Positions 44,095 to 54,606 of a stretch of 64,000 nt of DNA are shown one piece after another. How positions within the stretch are numbered: position 1 is the first letter of the stretch; each line of letters begins with the position of its first letter. A program made the position numbers and the translations under genes. The DNA lies in NCBI RefSeq assembly GCF_022601675.1, contig NZ_JAKVIL010000003.1, positions 124,001 to 188,000 on the forward strand, in the 5' to 3' direction. Below the pieces are notes generated by a model. That model saw nothing but the letters and a program-made list of their open reading frames with translations. It ran no database searches and was not told the origin of the DNA. This DNA is from Ancylobacter gelatini. GTDB lineage: Bacteria; Pseudomonadota; Alphaproteobacteria; Rhizobiales; Xanthobacteraceae.

Positions 44095-46608
44095 ATGGCT
44101 GGACGCATTGACCCTCAGGCGCTGACGCGCCGCTTCGAGGCGGAGGCGGTGGACGCGCTGCTGGCGGGTTATCAGCCGCTCCCGGGCGTTCACGACGAAC
44201 TGGTCGCTGCCGACGGCACCCCGCGCGCGCACTGGACGTCGATGCTGGCGGCTCTGGCCGAGATGGGCGTGGACGAGGTCAACCGGCGCTTCGCCGCCGC
44301 CGACCGCCACCTCTACCGTTCCGGCGTGTTCTACCGCGTCTATGACGATCCCGGCGGCGGGGAGCGGCCGTGGCCGCTCTCGCATCTGCCGCTGCTGATC
44401 GATGAGGTGGAGTGGCGCGCGCTGGAGCGCGGGCTTATCCAGCGCGCCCAGCTGCTGGAGGGCGTGCTTTCAGACCTTTACGGCGAGGGCCAGCTGGTGC
44501 GGTCCGGTGCCCTGCCGGCCGCTGCCGTCACCGGCTCCCCGGACTTCCTGCGGCCCATGGTCGGTGTCGATCCCCATGGCGGCAGCTTCCTGAAAATGTA
44601 TGCGGCGGATATCGGCCGAGGCCCCGACGGCAATTGGTGGGTGCTCTCCGACCGCACGCAATCGCCCTCCGGCGCGGGCTATGCGCTCGAGAACCGGATC
44701 GCCATCGCCCGTGCGCTGCCGGACCTTGCCCGCGCGCTGAATGTCGAAAGGCTCGCCAGCTATTTCCAGGCGCTGCGCGCCAATCTCACCCGGCTTGACC
44801 GTTCCGGCGAGGGCCGGGTCGGGCTGCTCACCCCGGGCCCGCTCAACGAGACCTATTTCGAGCACGCCTATCTCGCGCGCTATCTCGGCTTCGTGCTGCT
44901 GGAGGGCGAGGACCTCACGGTGCGCGACAATGTGGTCTATGTGCGCACCGTCGCCGGTCTGAAGCGCGTCGACGTGCTGCTGCGCCGCCTCGACGCCGAT
45001 TTCGCCGACCCGCTGGAGCTGAACCCGCGCTCGCATCTCGGCATTCCCGGGGTGGTGCAGGCGATCCGCGCCGGCGGCGTCGCCATGGTCAATGCGCTCG
45101 GCTCGGGCCTGATCGAATCCCCGGCGATGATGGGGTTCCTGCCCAAGCTCGGGCAGCGCGTGCTCGGCGAGGATCTGATCCTGCCCAATGTCGCCACCTG
45201 GTGGTGCGGGCAGGAGGCCGAGCGCGAGCGCGTGCTGGACACGCTTGAAGACCTCATCCTCGCCCCTGCTTTCCAGCGCCCGCTGCCGGGGCTGATGGAG
45301 GACGGCCCGGTCATCGGCGCCGACCTCTCCCCGGCGCGCCGCGCCGCGATCCAGAACGCCATCCGCACCCGGGGCATCGACATTGTCGGGCAGGAAGCGG
45401 TGCGCATGTCGACCATGCCGGTCTGGGTGAACGGCCGGCTGGAGCCGCGCCCCTTCATCCTGCGTATTTTCGTTACCGCGACGGATAATGGCTGGAAGGT
45501 GATGCCCGGCGGTTTCTGCCGCGTCTCGGATAGGCTCGACGCCCGCGCCGTGACCATGCAGCGCGGCGGGCGCTCGGCCGATGTGTGGGTGCTGGACGAG
45601 AATCCGGTCGAGCAGATCACGCTGCTGCCGCCCGCCGACCGCGTGGAAATCCGCCGCCAGACCGGCCCGCTGCCGAGCCGGGCGGCCGACAATTTCTTCT
45701 GGCTCGGGCGCTATGTCGAGCGCGCGGAGACCACGCTGCGGCTGCTGCGCACGCTGGTCGGGCGGCTGTCCTCCTCCACCGAAGGCGGCGGGCAGTCCGT
45801 CGAAAAGCTGCTCGGCCTGCTTCAGGCCTGGGGCGCGGTGCCGGCGGACCTCGCGCGCGGCAAGCCGGCGCGCCACGCGCTGGCGGCGCTGTCGCGGCGC
45901 GATTTGCCCGGCGCCTTGCCCAACCTCATCGAGAATGCCCGCCACACAGCTTCCGTGATCCGCGACCGGCTGTCCCCCGACGCCTGGCGCACGCTGGCCG
46001 ATCTCGCGGTGCTCGTCGCCGAGCCGGTGCCGCCCGGCAGCGCGGAAACCGACGCCTATGAGCGCTCCGACCGCGCACTGCGCGGGCTCGCGGCGTTCTC
46101 CGGCCTCGCCTCCGAGAACATGAACCGGCTTGCCGGCTGGCGTTTTCTCGACCTCGGCCGGCGCATCGAACGCGCCATCGCCACCTGCCGCTTCGCCCGC
46201 GCGCTGGTCGGCGAGGCGCCGACCGCGAGCACGCTCGACGTGCTGCTGGAGCTGTGCGACAGCCAGATCACCTATCGCTCGCGCTATGTGATGACCGAAA
46301 GTCGCGCCCCGGTGCTCGACCTCGTGCTGCTGGATCCGGTCAATCCGCGCTCGCTGGCGTTCCAGATCGACTGCCTGCTGGAGCATCTCGACACGCTGCC
46401 CGGTCACCATGCCGAAGAGCCGCCCCCGCCGGAGGAGCGGGTGGCGGCGCGGCTGTCGGCGGCGATGAAGGCGTTCAGCGCCAACGAATTCGACGATGCG
46501 CGGCTGCGCGAGATCGAGGCCGGGCTTATGGAGTTGTCGAACGACGTCGCCGAGCGCTATTTCATCCACCGCCAGCCGGTGGAGACGCCCTGGGACTTCC
46601 TGGCATGA
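44095..46608 (+). CDS. Circularly permuted ATP-grasp protein fused to alpha-E domain
   Basis: Start ATG 44095 with AGAGGA upstream; longer upstream extension crosses the terminator and is rejected. 837 residues. Residues about 1-500 match circularly permuted type 2 ATP-grasp proteins (LLEGVLSDLYGEG, PDFLRPMVGVDPHGGSFLKM, then WVLSDRTQSPSGAGYALENR, and LPNVATWWCGQ). Residues about 525-830 form the helical alpha-E domain beginning ADNFFWLGRYVERAETTLRL. The two are separate genes in many genomes, so this is a fusion. ATP-grasp enzymes form amide bonds through acyl phosphates; the product here is unknown. Overlaps the next gene by ATGA. Confidence 0.9.
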   Translation: MAGRIDPQALTRRFEAEAVDALLAGYQPLPGVHDELVAADGTPRAHWTSMLAALAEMGVDEVNRRFAAADRHLYRSGVFYRVYDDPGGGERPWPLSHLPLLIDEVEWRALERGLIQRAQLLEGVLSDLYGEGQLVRSGALPAAAVTGSPDFLRPMVGVDPHGGSFLKMYAADIGRGPDGNWWVLSDRTQSPSGAGYALENRIAIARALPDLARALNVERLASYFQALRANLTRLDRSGEGRVGLLTPGPLNETYFEHAYLARYLGFVLLEGEDLTVRDNVVYVRTVAGLKRVDVLLRRLDADFADPLELNPRSHLGIPGVVQAIRAGGVAMVNALGSGLIESPAMMGFLPKLGQRVLGEDLILPNVATWWCGQEAERERVLDTLEDLILAPAFQRPLPGLMEDGPVIGADLSPARRAAIQNAIRTRGIDIVGQEAVRMSTMPVWVNGRLEPRPFILRIFVTATDNGWKVMPGGFCRVSDRLDARAVTMQRGGRSADVWVLDENPVEQITLLPPADRVEIRRQTGPLPSRAADNFFWLGRYVERAETTLRLLRTLVGRLSSSTEGGGQSVEKLLGLLQAWGAVPADLARGKPARHALAALSRRDLPGALPNLIENARHTASVIRDRLSPDAWRTLADLAVLVAEPVPPGSAETDAYERSDRALRGLAAFSGLASENMNRLAGWRFLDLGRRIERAIATCRFARALVGEAPTASTLDVLLELCDSQITYRSRYVMTESRAPVLDLVLLDPVNPRSLAFQIDCLLEHLDTLPGHHAEEPPPPEERVAARLSAAMKAFSANEFDDARLREIEAGLMELSNDVAERYFIHRQPVETPWDFLA

Positions 46609-47567
46609 TGTACGACATTCTTCAGACGACGTCCTATCGCTACGCCTATCCGGTGCCGGTGGCCCGCCATGTCGTGCGCATGGTTCCGGTCGACCAGAGC
46701 GGCCAGCGTGTCATCGTCAGCCATTTCGCGGTGGAGCCCGAGCCGGTGGAATGGCGGGAAGAGCGGGACTTCTTCGGCAACAAGGTGGTGCATATCCGCA
46801 TCGAGACCGCCCATACCAGCTTCGTCGTGCGTACCAGCGCCCGGGTGGTGGTGGAAGCCGGGCCGTTGCACGATCCGCTGTCCAGCCCGGCCTGGGAGGC
46901 GGTGCGCGAGGCGGCCTTCACCTGCGCCGATATCGGCCCGAGCTCGCCGGCCCATCACCTGTTCGCGAGCCCGGCCGTGCCACTCAGCGCGCCGATCACC
47001 AAATGGGCGGCCAGGAGCTTTCCGCCGGGGCGCCCGATGCTGGAGGGTGCGATCGACCTGATGAACCGGCTGCACGAGGAATTCACCTATGATTCCCGCG
47101 CCACCGACGTCTCGACCCCCCCGCTGGAAGCTTTCGAGATGCGGGCCGGGGTTTGCCAGGATTTCGCGCATATCATGATCGCGGGCCTGCGCGGCCTCGG
47201 CCTGCCGGCGGCCTATGTCAGCGGCTTCCTGCGTACGGAGCCCCCGCCCGGCAAGGAGCGGCTGCAGGGCGCGGATGCCACCCATGCCTGGGTTTCGGTG
47301 TGGTGCGGGGAGGATATCGGCTGGCAGGGGCTCGACCCGACCAATGCGCTGGTGGTCGCGACCGATCATGTCGTGCTGGCCCATGGCCGCGACTATTCCG
47401 ATGTCGCCCCGATCGGCGGCGTGCTGTTCGGCTCGGGCCGGCAGAAGCTGTCGGTGGCGGTGGACGTGATCCCGGTGGTGGAGAAGCCCGTGCTGGGGGA
47501 GGCCGCGCGCGCGGCGCGTTCCGGCCCGGTCACGCCGGCCTCCGGTGGCGCGCCGGCGAAGAGCTGA
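46605..47567 (+). CDS. Transglutaminase-like cysteine protease family protein
   Basis: Start ATG 46605 (an adjacent ATG follows) shares ATGA with the ATP-grasp stop. 320 residues: N-terminal transglutaminase-associated beta domain (TTSYRYAYPVPVARHVVRM) and core with catalytic Cys184 (RAGVCQDFAHIM), His227 (ATHAWVSVW) and Asp244 (LDPTN). No signal peptide, so cytoplasmic. In this gene set the enzyme probably hydrolyses or transfers an amide or isopeptide bond on the product of the ATP-grasp ligase; this is inferred from conserved clustering. Confidence 0.92.
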   Translation: MMYDILQTTSYRYAYPVPVARHVVRMVPVDQSGQRVIVSHFAVEPEPVEWREERDFFGNKVVHIRIETAHTSFVVRTSARVVVEAGPLHDPLSSPAWEAVREAAFTCADIGPSSPAHHLFASPAVPLSAPITKWAARSFPPGRPMLEGAIDLMNRLHEEFTYDSRATDVSTPPLEAFEMRAGVCQDFAHIMIAGLRGLGLPAAYVSGFLRTEPPPGKERLQGADATHAWVSVWCGEDIGWQGLDPTNALVVATDHVVLAHGRDYSDVAPIGGVLFGSGRQKLSVAVDVIPVVEKPVLGEAARAARSGPVTPASGGAPAKS

Positions 47568-47663
47568 GGCCGCCATCTCCCGCGCCGCTCGCGACAGGGC
47601 TGGCGTTGCGGGCTACAGATGGGCGATCCTCCTGGCGAATCGCTCCCGGATGAACCTGTTGCC

Positions 47664-49010
47664 ATGACCGACGCCACCCGACGCGCCGATGCCGAAGCTG
47701 ACGGCCTGCTGGCGAGCCTTGCGGTCTATCTGCGCCCGCGCGTGCTCATCGTCATCCTGCTCGGCTTTTCCTCCGGCCTGCCGCTGGCGCTCTCGGGCGC
47801 CACGCTCACCATCTGGATGGCCGAGGCCAAGGTGAACCTCGCCACCATCGGCCTGTTCGCGCTGGTCGGCGTTCCCTACAATTTCAAGTTCGTCTGGGCA
47901 CCGCTGGTCGATGCGCTCGACGTGCCGCTGCTCGGGCGCTGGCTGGGGCGGCGGCGCGGCTGGCTGGTGTTCACCCAGCTCCTGCTTGCGCTCGCCGTGG
48001 TCTGGCTCGGATTCCAGGATCCGGTGAACGCGCCCTGGCACGTCGCGCTCGGCGCGCTGCTGGTCGCCACCGCTTCCGCCACGCAGGACATCGTGGTCGA
48101 CGCCTTCCGCGTCGAGAGCCTGGAGGTGCGCGAGCAGGCCGCCGGCATGGCGGGCTATGTCGCGGCCTATCGCGTCGGCATGCTGGCCTCGGGCGCCGGC
48201 GTGGTGCTGCTGGTGGCGTGGTTCGAGGTGCTGGGCGTGCCGCGGGCCGATGTCTGGGGCTGGGGTTATGTCTGCGCGGCGCTGATGGTCGGGGTCGGGC
48301 TCATCGCGTCGCTGCTGGCGAAGGAACCGGCGGGCGCGGACCCGGTGAAGCACGACGTGCCGGTGCTCAAGCGCATCGCGCAGACGGCGGTCGGGGCCTT
48401 TGGCGAGTTCCTCTCGCGGCGCAGCGCGATCGCGATCCTGCTGTTCGTGGTGCTGTACAAGTTTTGCGATGCCTTTGCCGGCGTGCTGACCGGCGCCTTC
48501 GTCATCGATATCGGCTTCGACAAGGCGGCCTATGCCGGCATCGTCAAGGGTGTGGGCTTCGCCAGCGCGCTGATCGGCGGCTTTGCCGGCGGGCTGATCG
48601 CCCGGGCGCTGCCGCTGTCCACCAGCCTGTGGGTCGGCGGCCTGCTGCAGATGGCCTCGAACCTTGCCTTCTCCTGGCAGGCCTGGATGGGGGTGAGCCT
48701 GCCCGCGCTCACCGCGACCATCATCGTCGAGAATTTCACCGGCGCCATCGGCACGGTGATCTTCGTCGCCTATATTTCGGCGCTGTGCGGCGACCGCGCC
48801 CACACCGCGACCCAATATGCGCTGCTGACCGCGCTGGCGGCGGTGGGGCGCACCTTCCTCGCCTCGGGCGCCGGATTCATCGCGCAATCGACCGGCTGGA
48901 TGACGTTCTTCGCCATCACCGCCGTCGCCGCGCTGCCGGGCCTCGCACTGCTGGCCTATCTCCAGGCCCGCGGCCATTTCCGCGAGCTGGCGGGCGGGGC
49001 GAAGGGTTAG
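47664..49010 (+). CDS. MFS permease, AmpG (muropeptide) family
   Basis: I use ATG 47664 (MTDATRRADAEADGL); ATG 47619 in frame is also possible, and neither has a strong ribosome site. About 448 residues with some 12 membrane spans. The first spans read LIVILLGFSSGLPLALSGATLTIWM followed by VPYNFKFVWAPLVD, a signature of AmpG permeases, and ATASATQDIVVDAFRVE is the conserved loop in the middle. AmpG imports anhydro-muropeptides from the periplasm for cell-wall recycling. Located after the transglutaminase cluster, though a functional link is not shown. Confidence 0.87.
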   Translation: MTDATRRADAEADGLLASLAVYLRPRVLIVILLGFSSGLPLALSGATLTIWMAEAKVNLATIGLFALVGVPYNFKFVWAPLVDALDVPLLGRWLGRRRGWLVFTQLLLALAVVWLGFQDPVNAPWHVALGALLVATASATQDIVVDAFRVESLEVREQAAGMAGYVAAYRVGMLASGAGVVLLVAWFEVLGVPRADVWGWGYVCAALMVGVGLIASLLAKEPAGADPVKHDVPVLKRIAQTAVGAFGEFLSRRSAIAILLFVVLYKFCDAFAGVLTGAFVIDIGFDKAAYAGIVKGVGFASALIGGFAGGLIARALPLSTSLWVGGLLQMASNLAFSWQAWMGVSLPALTATIIVENFTGAIGTVIFVAYISALCGDRAHTATQYALLTALAAVGRTFLASGAGFIAQSTGWMTFFAITAVAALPGLALLAYLQARGHFRELAGGAKG

Positions 49011-49033
49011 GCGCGCCGGCCCTCTCCTGCGGC

Positions 49034-49639
49034 CTAGAGGCTCGTTCGCGCCCGGATCGCCGCCGCCAGCGTGCCCTCGTCGAGATAGTCGAGTTCGCCA
49101 CCGACCGGCACGCCATGGGCGAGGCGGGTGACCTTCACGCCGGTTTCGCGCAGCAATTCGGTGATGTAGTGGGCGGTCGTCTGGCCATCCACCGTGGCGC
49201 CGAGCGCCAGCAGCACCTCGCCGGTGCCCTCCCGGTTCACCCGCGCGAGGAGGCTGGCGACGTTGAGGTCGTCCGGGCCGATGCCATCGAGCGGCGAGAG
49301 CGTGCCGCCGAGCACGTGATAGCGCGCGCTCACCGCGCCGGAGCGCTCCAGCGCCCAGAGGTCGGCGACGTCGGCCACCACCACCAATATGCCGGCCTCG
49401 CGCGTCTCGTCCGCGCAGACCGAGCAGGGCGAGCGCACGTCGAGATTGCCGCAGACCTGGCAGGTGGTGATCTTGGCCAGCACCTCATCCATGGCGCCGG
49501 CGAGCGGCGCCATCAGCGATTCGCGCTTCTTGATGAGATGCAGCGCCGCCCGCCGGGCCGAGCGGGGCCCGAGCCCCGGCACGCGGGCCAGAAGCTGGAT
49601 CAGGCGTTCGATTTCGGGTCCGGCGACGGCGCGGCGCAT
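49034..49639 (-). CDS. recR: Recombination protein RecR
   Basis: Start ATG 49639 with GAGGAAA just upstream gives 201 residues, the same size as well-known RecR; an in-frame TTG at 49669 is less likely. In order: the helix-hairpin-helix region ([23 protein letters not shown]), the four-cysteine zinc finger ([16 protein letters not shown]), the Toprim domain ([15 protein letters not shown]... [14 protein letters not shown]) and the C-terminal [18 protein letters not shown] Walker-B-like motif. RecR with RecO/RecF loads RecA at gaps. It is not followed or preceded by dnaX/ybaB, which often adjoin it. Confidence 0.97.
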   Translation of the reverse strand: MRRAVAGPEIERLIQLLARVPGLGPRSARRAALHLIKKRESLMAPLAGAMDEVLAKITTCQVCGNLDVRSPCSVCADETREAGILVVVADVADLWALERSGAVSARYHVLGGTLSPLDGIGPDDLNVASLLARVNREGTGEVLLALGATVDGQTTAHYITELLRETGVKVTRLAHGVPVGGELDYLDEGTLAAAIRARTSL

Positions 49640-49786
49640 CTTTTCCTCGGATAAAGGGGCCAAGTCCAAGCTCTAGCCCAGAGGCTCGGCGAGCGCCATG
49701 GCTTCGCATCGGCATCAGCGCGGACGGGTTTTGCTCGACAGGAGAGAGGGGGGTTGCTACCCGGAAACGGCACATGAAGGGGGAAC

Positions 49787-51214
49787 ATGTCGATGAGGAA
49801 AGTCCTGCCGTTGACGGCCGCCATTGTCCTTGCCGGGCTGATGCCGGCGCAGGCCGCCGAAGGAGCCGGACTGGACGGCACCACCCTGTCGCTGCTGTGG
49901 GGCATTCCCTTCGCCGGCATGCTGTTGTCGATCGCGCTGTTCCCGCTGCTGCTCCCGCATTTCTGGCATCACCATTACGGCAAGGTGGCCCTGGTCTGGG
50001 GTCTGGCGGTCCTCGTGCCCTTCGTGGCGTTCCAGGGCGCGGACGTCGCGATCTATGAGGTGGTGCACGCCGCGCTGCTGGAATACATCCCGTTCATCAT
50101 CCTGCTGTTCGCGCTGTTCACCATTTCCGGCGGGATCCTGCTGAGCGGCAATCTCCATGGCAGCCCGGCGGTGAACACGCTGCTGCTCGCCATCGGGACG
50201 GTGCTCGCCAGCATCATCGGCACCACCGGCGCCTCGATGGTGCTGATCCGCCCGCTGCTGCGCGCCAATGACAACCGGCGCCACAACGTCCACACCGTGG
50301 TGTTCTTCATCTTCCTGGTGTCGAACATCGGCGGCTCGCTGACCCCGCTCGGTGATCCGCCGCTGTTCCTGGGCTTCCTGAAGGGTGTCGACTTCTTCTG
50401 GACCACGCAGCATTTGTTTCACGACACCGCGCTGATCGCCGCGATCCTGCTCGCGGTGTTCTATTTGCTGGACCGCTATTTCTACGGCAAGGAAGAGGGG
50501 ATGCCGAGCAAGGCCGACCCGACCCCGGACACCGAATCGCTGCGTCTGCTCGGCCTGCGCAACATTCCGCTGCTCGGCGGTGTCATCGCGGCCATTCTGA
50601 TGAGCGCGCTGTGGAAGCCCGGTATCGAGTTCAACATCGCCGGCACCCATCTGCCGCTGCCCTCGCTGGCGCGGGACGTGACGCTGCTGGTGCTCGCCGG
50701 CATTTCGGTCTGGGTTACCCCGGCCTTCATCCGCGAACGCAACGGCTTCGACTGGGAGCCGATCCGCGAGGTCGCCAAGCTGTTCGCGGCGATCTTCCTC
50801 ACCATCATCCCGGTGATCGCCATCCTCAAGGCCGGGCCGGACGGCGTGCTCGCACCGCTGGTGGCGCTGGTGACGGACGAAAATGGCGGGCCGGTCAATG
50901 CCGGCTATTTCTGGATGACCGGCCTGCTCTCCGGCTTCCTCGACAACGCGCCGACCTATCTGGTGTTCTTCAACCTCGCCGGCGGCGACGCGCAGGAACT
51001 GATGAGCCGCTATGCGGTGACGCTGGAGGCGATCTCGGCGGGCGCGGTGTTCATGGGCGCGCTGACCTATATCGGCAACGCGCCGAACTTCATGGTGCTG
51101 GCCATCGCCAAGAGTCGCGGCGTCAATATGCCGAGCTTCTTCGGCTACATGGCGTGGTCCGGCGTGTTCCTGCTGCCGTGTTTCGCCCTGCTCACCTGCC
51201 TGTACTTCCTGTGA
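49787..51214 (+). CDS. Sodium:proton antiporter, NhaD / CitMHS_2 type
   Basis: 475 residues, ATG 49787 with AGGGGG-like site. A signal-like first segment (VLPLTAAIVLAGLMPAQA) is followed by about 11-12 membrane spans. SNIGGSLTPLGDPPLFLGFL and the later GLLSGFLDNAPTYLVFFNLAGG are the two inverted re-entrant motifs of the ion transporter superfamily, with the conserved D-N-APT element typical of NhaD-like antiporters. It should exchange Na+ (or Li+) for H+ at the inner membrane. Converges on the DUF3016 gene, with 16 bp between stops. Confidence 0.85.
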   Translation: MSMRKVLPLTAAIVLAGLMPAQAAEGAGLDGTTLSLLWGIPFAGMLLSIALFPLLLPHFWHHHYGKVALVWGLAVLVPFVAFQGADVAIYEVVHAALLEYIPFIILLFALFTISGGILLSGNLHGSPAVNTLLLAIGTVLASIIGTTGASMVLIRPLLRANDNRRHNVHTVVFFIFLVSNIGGSLTPLGDPPLFLGFLKGVDFFWTTQHLFHDTALIAAILLAVFYLLDRYFYGKEEGMPSKADPTPDTESLRLLGLRNIPLLGGVIAAILMSALWKPGIEFNIAGTHLPLPSLARDVTLLVLAGISVWVTPAFIRERNGFDWEPIREVAKLFAAIFLTIIPVIAILKAGPDGVLAPLVALVTDENGGPVNAGYFWMTGLLSGFLDNAPTYLVFFNLAGGDAQELMSRYAVTLEAISAGAVFMGALTYIGNAPNFMVLAIAKSRGVNMPSFFGYMAWSGVFLLPCFALLTCLYFL

Positions 51215-51230
51215 GCGCAGGCGTTGCCGT

Positions 51231-51752
51231 TCAGCCCGCGGGCTGGGCGGCGACGCGTTTGGAGAAGCGCCTGGCGAACCAGTCGGCGAGCATCGCCTTC
51301 TCGAAGCGCAGCCGGTCGTCGGAGCGGATGGCGATCGGGTCCATCAGGTAATTGACCTTGAGGACCCGCTCCTCGCCCTGCGCGACGATCCGCCCGTTGC
51401 GGCGCAGCGTGGTGCGCAGGCGCATCTGCGGCCAGGTGTCCTGCCGCATCACCCGCAGCGTGCCGGTGCGCGAGCGCAGCGGGTCGATCTTGCCGGCGAG
51501 GTCGATGTCGAGCACCTCGATATCGAGGTCAGTGCCGGCCGGGACATGGCGGTCGGCGAGGCGAAGCATGATGCGCTCCAGCCCTTCCAGCGTGAGGCGC
51601 TGGTCCACCGGCCCCCAGGTGAGGTTGCCGTCGGTATAGGTCTGCGGGGCGATGAAGCTGACGCGCGTCGCGGCGTGCGCGGTGGCGAGTCCGAAGGCGG
51701 GAAGCAGCAGGGCGGCGAGCGTGGCCGCCCCGCACAGGCGTCGACCGGTCAT
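51231..51752 (-). CDS. DUF3016 exported protein
   Basis: Start ATG 51752 with AGGAGG seven bases upstream. 173 residues; a signal peptide ends about residue 28 (LLPAFGLATAHAA). The mature part matches the DUF3016 pattern: VSFIAPQTYTDGNLTW, LADRHVPAGTDLDIEVLDIDLAG, then DTWPQMRLR. Periplasmic or surface protein of unknown function. It lies 35 bp downstream of pckA on the same strand, so the two may be co-transcribed. Confidence 0.85.
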   Translation of the reverse strand: MTGRRLCGAATLAALLLPAFGLATAHAATRVSFIAPQTYTDGNLTWGPVDQRLTLEGLERIMLRLADRHVPAGTDLDIEVLDIDLAGKIDPLRSRTGTLRVMRQDTWPQMRLRTTLRRNGRIVAQGEERVLKVNYLMDPIAIRSDDRLRFEKAMLADWFARRFSKRVAAQPAG

Positions 51753-51787
51753 GAGGGCCTCCTGTGGTGCAGGAGGCCAGCCTTGCA

Positions 51788-53407
51788 TCATTCCGCCGCG
51801 ATAGCCATGCGCGGCTGCGCATGGCGGACATCCTCGTCCACCGCGGGCTCGAAGCGCGCGAAATTATCGCTGAACAGCGTGACGAGGCGGCGGGCGGTCA
51901 TCGCGTAGTCCATGCGGCTGGCCCAGGCCCGCGCGGGGTCGAGCAGGCGCGGCTCCACGCCCTCCACCGCGGTCGGCACCGCAATGCCGAAATGCGGGTC
52001 GGTGCGGTATTCGGCATCGATCAGGGAGCCGTCGAGCGCGGCGCCGACCAGCCGGCGCGTGGTCTCGATCGGCATACGGCGGGCGCTGGCATCGCCGGCC
52101 TTGCCGCCGGTCCAGCCGGTATTCACCAGCCAGCATTCCACGCCGTGCTCGGCCACGAGGTCGCGCAGCAGGTTGCCGTAGACCGAGGGGTGACGCGGCA
52201 TGAACGGGGCGCCGAAACAGGCGGAGAAGGTGGCCTGAGGCTCCTTCACGCCGGCTTCCGTGCCCGCCACCTTGGCGGTGTAGCCGGAGAGGAAATGATA
52301 CATGGCCTGCGCCGGGGTGAGCCGTGCGATCGGCGGCATGACGCCGAAGGCGTCGCAGGTCAGCATCACGATGTGGCGCGGAATGCCGCCGAGCCCGTCG
52401 GTACGGGCATTGGCGATGAAGTCCAGCGGATAGGCGGCGCGGGCGTTCTCGGCCAGCGCGGCACTGTCGAAGTCCGGCACGCGGCTCTCGCCGTCGAGCA
52501 CGACATTCTCCAGGACGGTGCCGAAATGCCGGGTCGCGGCGAAAATCTGCGGCTCGCTGTCGGCGGAGAGGCGGATGGTCTTGGCGTAGCAGCCGCCCTC
52601 GATATTGAAGACGCCCTCCCGGCTCCAGCCATGCTCGTCATCGCCGATCAGCGCGCGGGCGGGGTCGGCGGAGAGCGTGGTCTTGCCGGTGCCGGACAGG
52701 CCGAAGAACAGGGCGACATCGCCCTGCTCGCCCATATTGGCCGCGCAGTGCATCGGCAGCACGCCGCGCTCGGGCAGTACGTAGTTGAGATAGCCGAACA
52801 CCGATTTCTTCATCTCGCCGGCATAGGCGGTGCCGCCGATCAGGATCAGGCCGTTGGCATAGTCGCAGGCGATGACGGTCGATGAGCGCGTGCCGTGCTT
52901 TTCCGGCTCGGCCCGGAAGGCTGGAGCGCACATGATGGTGAGCTGCGGGGCAAAGCCCGGCAGGTCGGCGCCGGCGGGGCGGCGGAGCAGGGTGCGGATG
53001 AACAGCGAATGCCAGGCATGCTCGGTGAACACCCGCACATTCAGCCGCTGCGCCGGGTCGGCGCCGGCATGAAGGTCCTGCGCGAACAGGGTGCGGCCGC
53101 CGGCATGGGCGAGGAAATCCGCCTTCAGCGCCTCGAAGTTCTCGCGGGACATGGCATTGGAGTTGTCCCACCAGACCGTCTCTTCCGTCGTCTCGTCGCG
53201 GACGATGAAGCGGTCGGCCGGGCTGCGGCCGGTATGAGCGCCGGTCTCGGCGGAGAGTGCGCCGGAATCGGAGAGCCGGGCTTCTCCGCGCGCGATGGCG
53301 CGCTCATAGAGGGCGGGCTCGGTGAGATTCCAGAACACCTTGCCGCTGCCGGAAAGGCCGGAAGCCTCGGCGCCGTGGTTCGGGTTGCGTGTGCCGGTTT
53401 CCTGCAC
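51788..53407 (-). CDS. pckA: Phosphoenolpyruvate carboxykinase (ATP)
   Basis: I choose GTG 53407 because AAGGAG lies six bases upstream; it gives 539 residues, the usual length. The enzyme converts oxaloacetate + ATP to PEP + CO2, the first step of gluconeogenesis. Visible motifs: [12 protein letters not shown] substrate loop, [14 protein letters not shown]-loop [11 protein letters not shown], the [21 protein letters not shown] metal region and the R-x-[12 protein letters not shown] segment. In Rhizobiales pckA next to chvI-chvG is conserved and its transcription responds to that system; here a HugZ-like gene lies between. Confidence 0.96.
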   Translation of the reverse strand: MQETGTRNPNHGAEASGLSGSGKVFWNLTEPALYERAIARGEARLSDSGALSAETGAHTGRSPADRFIVRDETTEETVWWDNSNAMSRENFEALKADFLAHAGGRTLFAQDLHAGADPAQRLNVRVFTEHAWHSLFIRTLLRRPAGADLPGFAPQLTIMCAPAFRAEPEKHGTRSSTVIACDYANGLILIGGTAYAGEMKKSVFGYLNYVLPERGVLPMHCAANMGEQGDVALFFGLSGTGKTTLSADPARALIGDDEHGWSREGVFNIEGGCYAKTIRLSADSEPQIFAATRHFGTVLENVVLDGESRVPDFDSAALAENARAAYPLDFIANARTDGLGGIPRHIVMLTCDAFGVMPPIARLTPAQAMYHFLSGYTAKVAGTEAGVKEPQATFSACFGAPFMPRHPSVYGNLLRDLVAEHGVECWLVNTGWTGGKAGDASARRMPIETTRRLVGAALDGSLIDAEYRTDPHFGIAVPTAVEGVEPRLLDPARAWASRMDYAMTARRLVTLFSDNFARFEPAVDEDVRHAQPRMAIAAE

Positions 53408-53630
53408 GGGCAGCTCCTTCAGGTTACGCGATACTGTTGCGCGCCACCCTGGAGGAGGTATCGGGCGATTTGGCTGAGATTCCGGGTCGGAACTGTGGCC
53501 AAAGCACGCCATGCGCGTGGCCGCATTAACCTCCCGCGAAAGTTAAGGAACCGGTAAGGATTGCCTGGCGTGACCGGGCCGGGCCGGATTCAGGCGGTCA
53601 TCCCCGCCTTCCACATGCGCCGGCCGCGCC

Positions 53631-54383
53631 TTACGCCGCCTTATGCCGCGCCTTCGCGGCGAGCTCGACCAGAACCGCGCGCAATTCGCCGCTGCTTTCG
53701 ATCCGGCGCCCGAAGTCGATCCGGCGCGCCAGTTCCCCGGACATGAGGTCGCAGCCTTCCGGGTCGAGCCCTGTTAGCCGCCACCCGCCGGCGGGGGCGC
53801 CCAGCAGGGCGGTCGCGTAGAGCGCGACGGCGTCGGCGTGGTCGGCGTTCATATGAGCGATGGCGCTCTCTTCGGCGCCAACCAGTTCGTCCGCCCCGTC
53901 GAGCGGGGTCAGGAACGCACCTGCGTCCAGGTCGAGGATGCGCCCGAATCCGGCGACCAGATGCGCGCTTTCCAGCGTGATCGCGTAGAAGGCGAAGTCG
54001 CGAAAGCCGGCAAAGCCGGTGGCGTCGGGATGGCGGGCGAGGAAACGCCGGCGCGCGAGCTCCTGGTCGGGCGCGGCCGCGATCCGCCCTTTCAGGCTCA
54101 CGCGCGAGCCCTGCAATTCGTCGCCGAGCCGTCGCTCGTCGAGCATGAGGGAGACGCGCGGATCGCCCTTGAGATTGCGGGTGTGGCGGGCAAGTCCGGA
54201 GAGCAGCAGTACCGGCGATCCGTCCGGCAGGGTCGCGACCTGCACCAGCGAGGCGTAGGGATGGCCATCGGCCTCCAGCGTCGCAAGCGCTCCGGTGCGC
54301 GCCTCGCGCAGCAGCCGCTTCACCGCGCCTGCCGCGTAAAATTCGCCCGCCGCATCGAATTCGCCTGCCTCCGCGCCACTCAT
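53631..54383 (-). CDS. HugZ-like pyridoxamine 5'-phosphate oxidase-fold protein with DUF2470
   Basis: Start ATG 54383 (MSGAEAGEF) with GGGAG upstream; the longer frame to 54476 is less likely. 250 residues: N-terminal split-barrel flavin/heme domain (about 18-155; [25 protein letters not shown], then [11 protein letters not shown]) and a C-terminal DUF2470 domain ([14 protein letters not shown], about 190-250). Relatives include heme oxygenase-like HugZ, which releases iron from heme, but many members do not conserve activity. Placed between pckA and the divergent chvI gene. Confidence 0.85.
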   Translation of the reverse strand: MSGAEAGEFDAAGEFYAAGAVKRLLREARTGALATLEADGHPYASLVQVATLPDGSPVLLLSGLARHTRNLKGDPRVSLMLDERRLGDELQGSRVSLKGRIAAAPDQELARRRFLARHPDATGFAGFRDFAFYAITLESAHLVAGFGRILDLDAGAFLTPLDGADELVGAEESAIAHMNADHADAVALYATALLGAPAGGWRLTGLDPEGCDLMSGELARRIDFGRRIESSGELRAVLVELAAKARHKAA

Positions 54384-54606
54384 CGCCCGTGCTCCCGCCG
54401 CTGCGATCCTTGCTCCGACCCTGTTCAGGTGGGGCCGGTGGCGGTCCGGCGTCAAGGCCGCTGGGGACGGCGGCACGCCCGCGTTGGCTATGTGCCTAAA
54501 AACGCGCTATTTTCGCTCGACTCGTCTTGCGTGTCACATTATGGCCACGCCGGCACGGTTCACCGCACTGTGCGCCACGACCGCCGCCGAACCAGAAAGT
54601 GTTGAG

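Noticed and set aside
51232-51245. CAGCCCGCGGGCTG hairpin as a terminator between convergent genes
   Set aside because: It lies inside the last codons of the DUF3016 gene, has no T-tract and nearly no loop.
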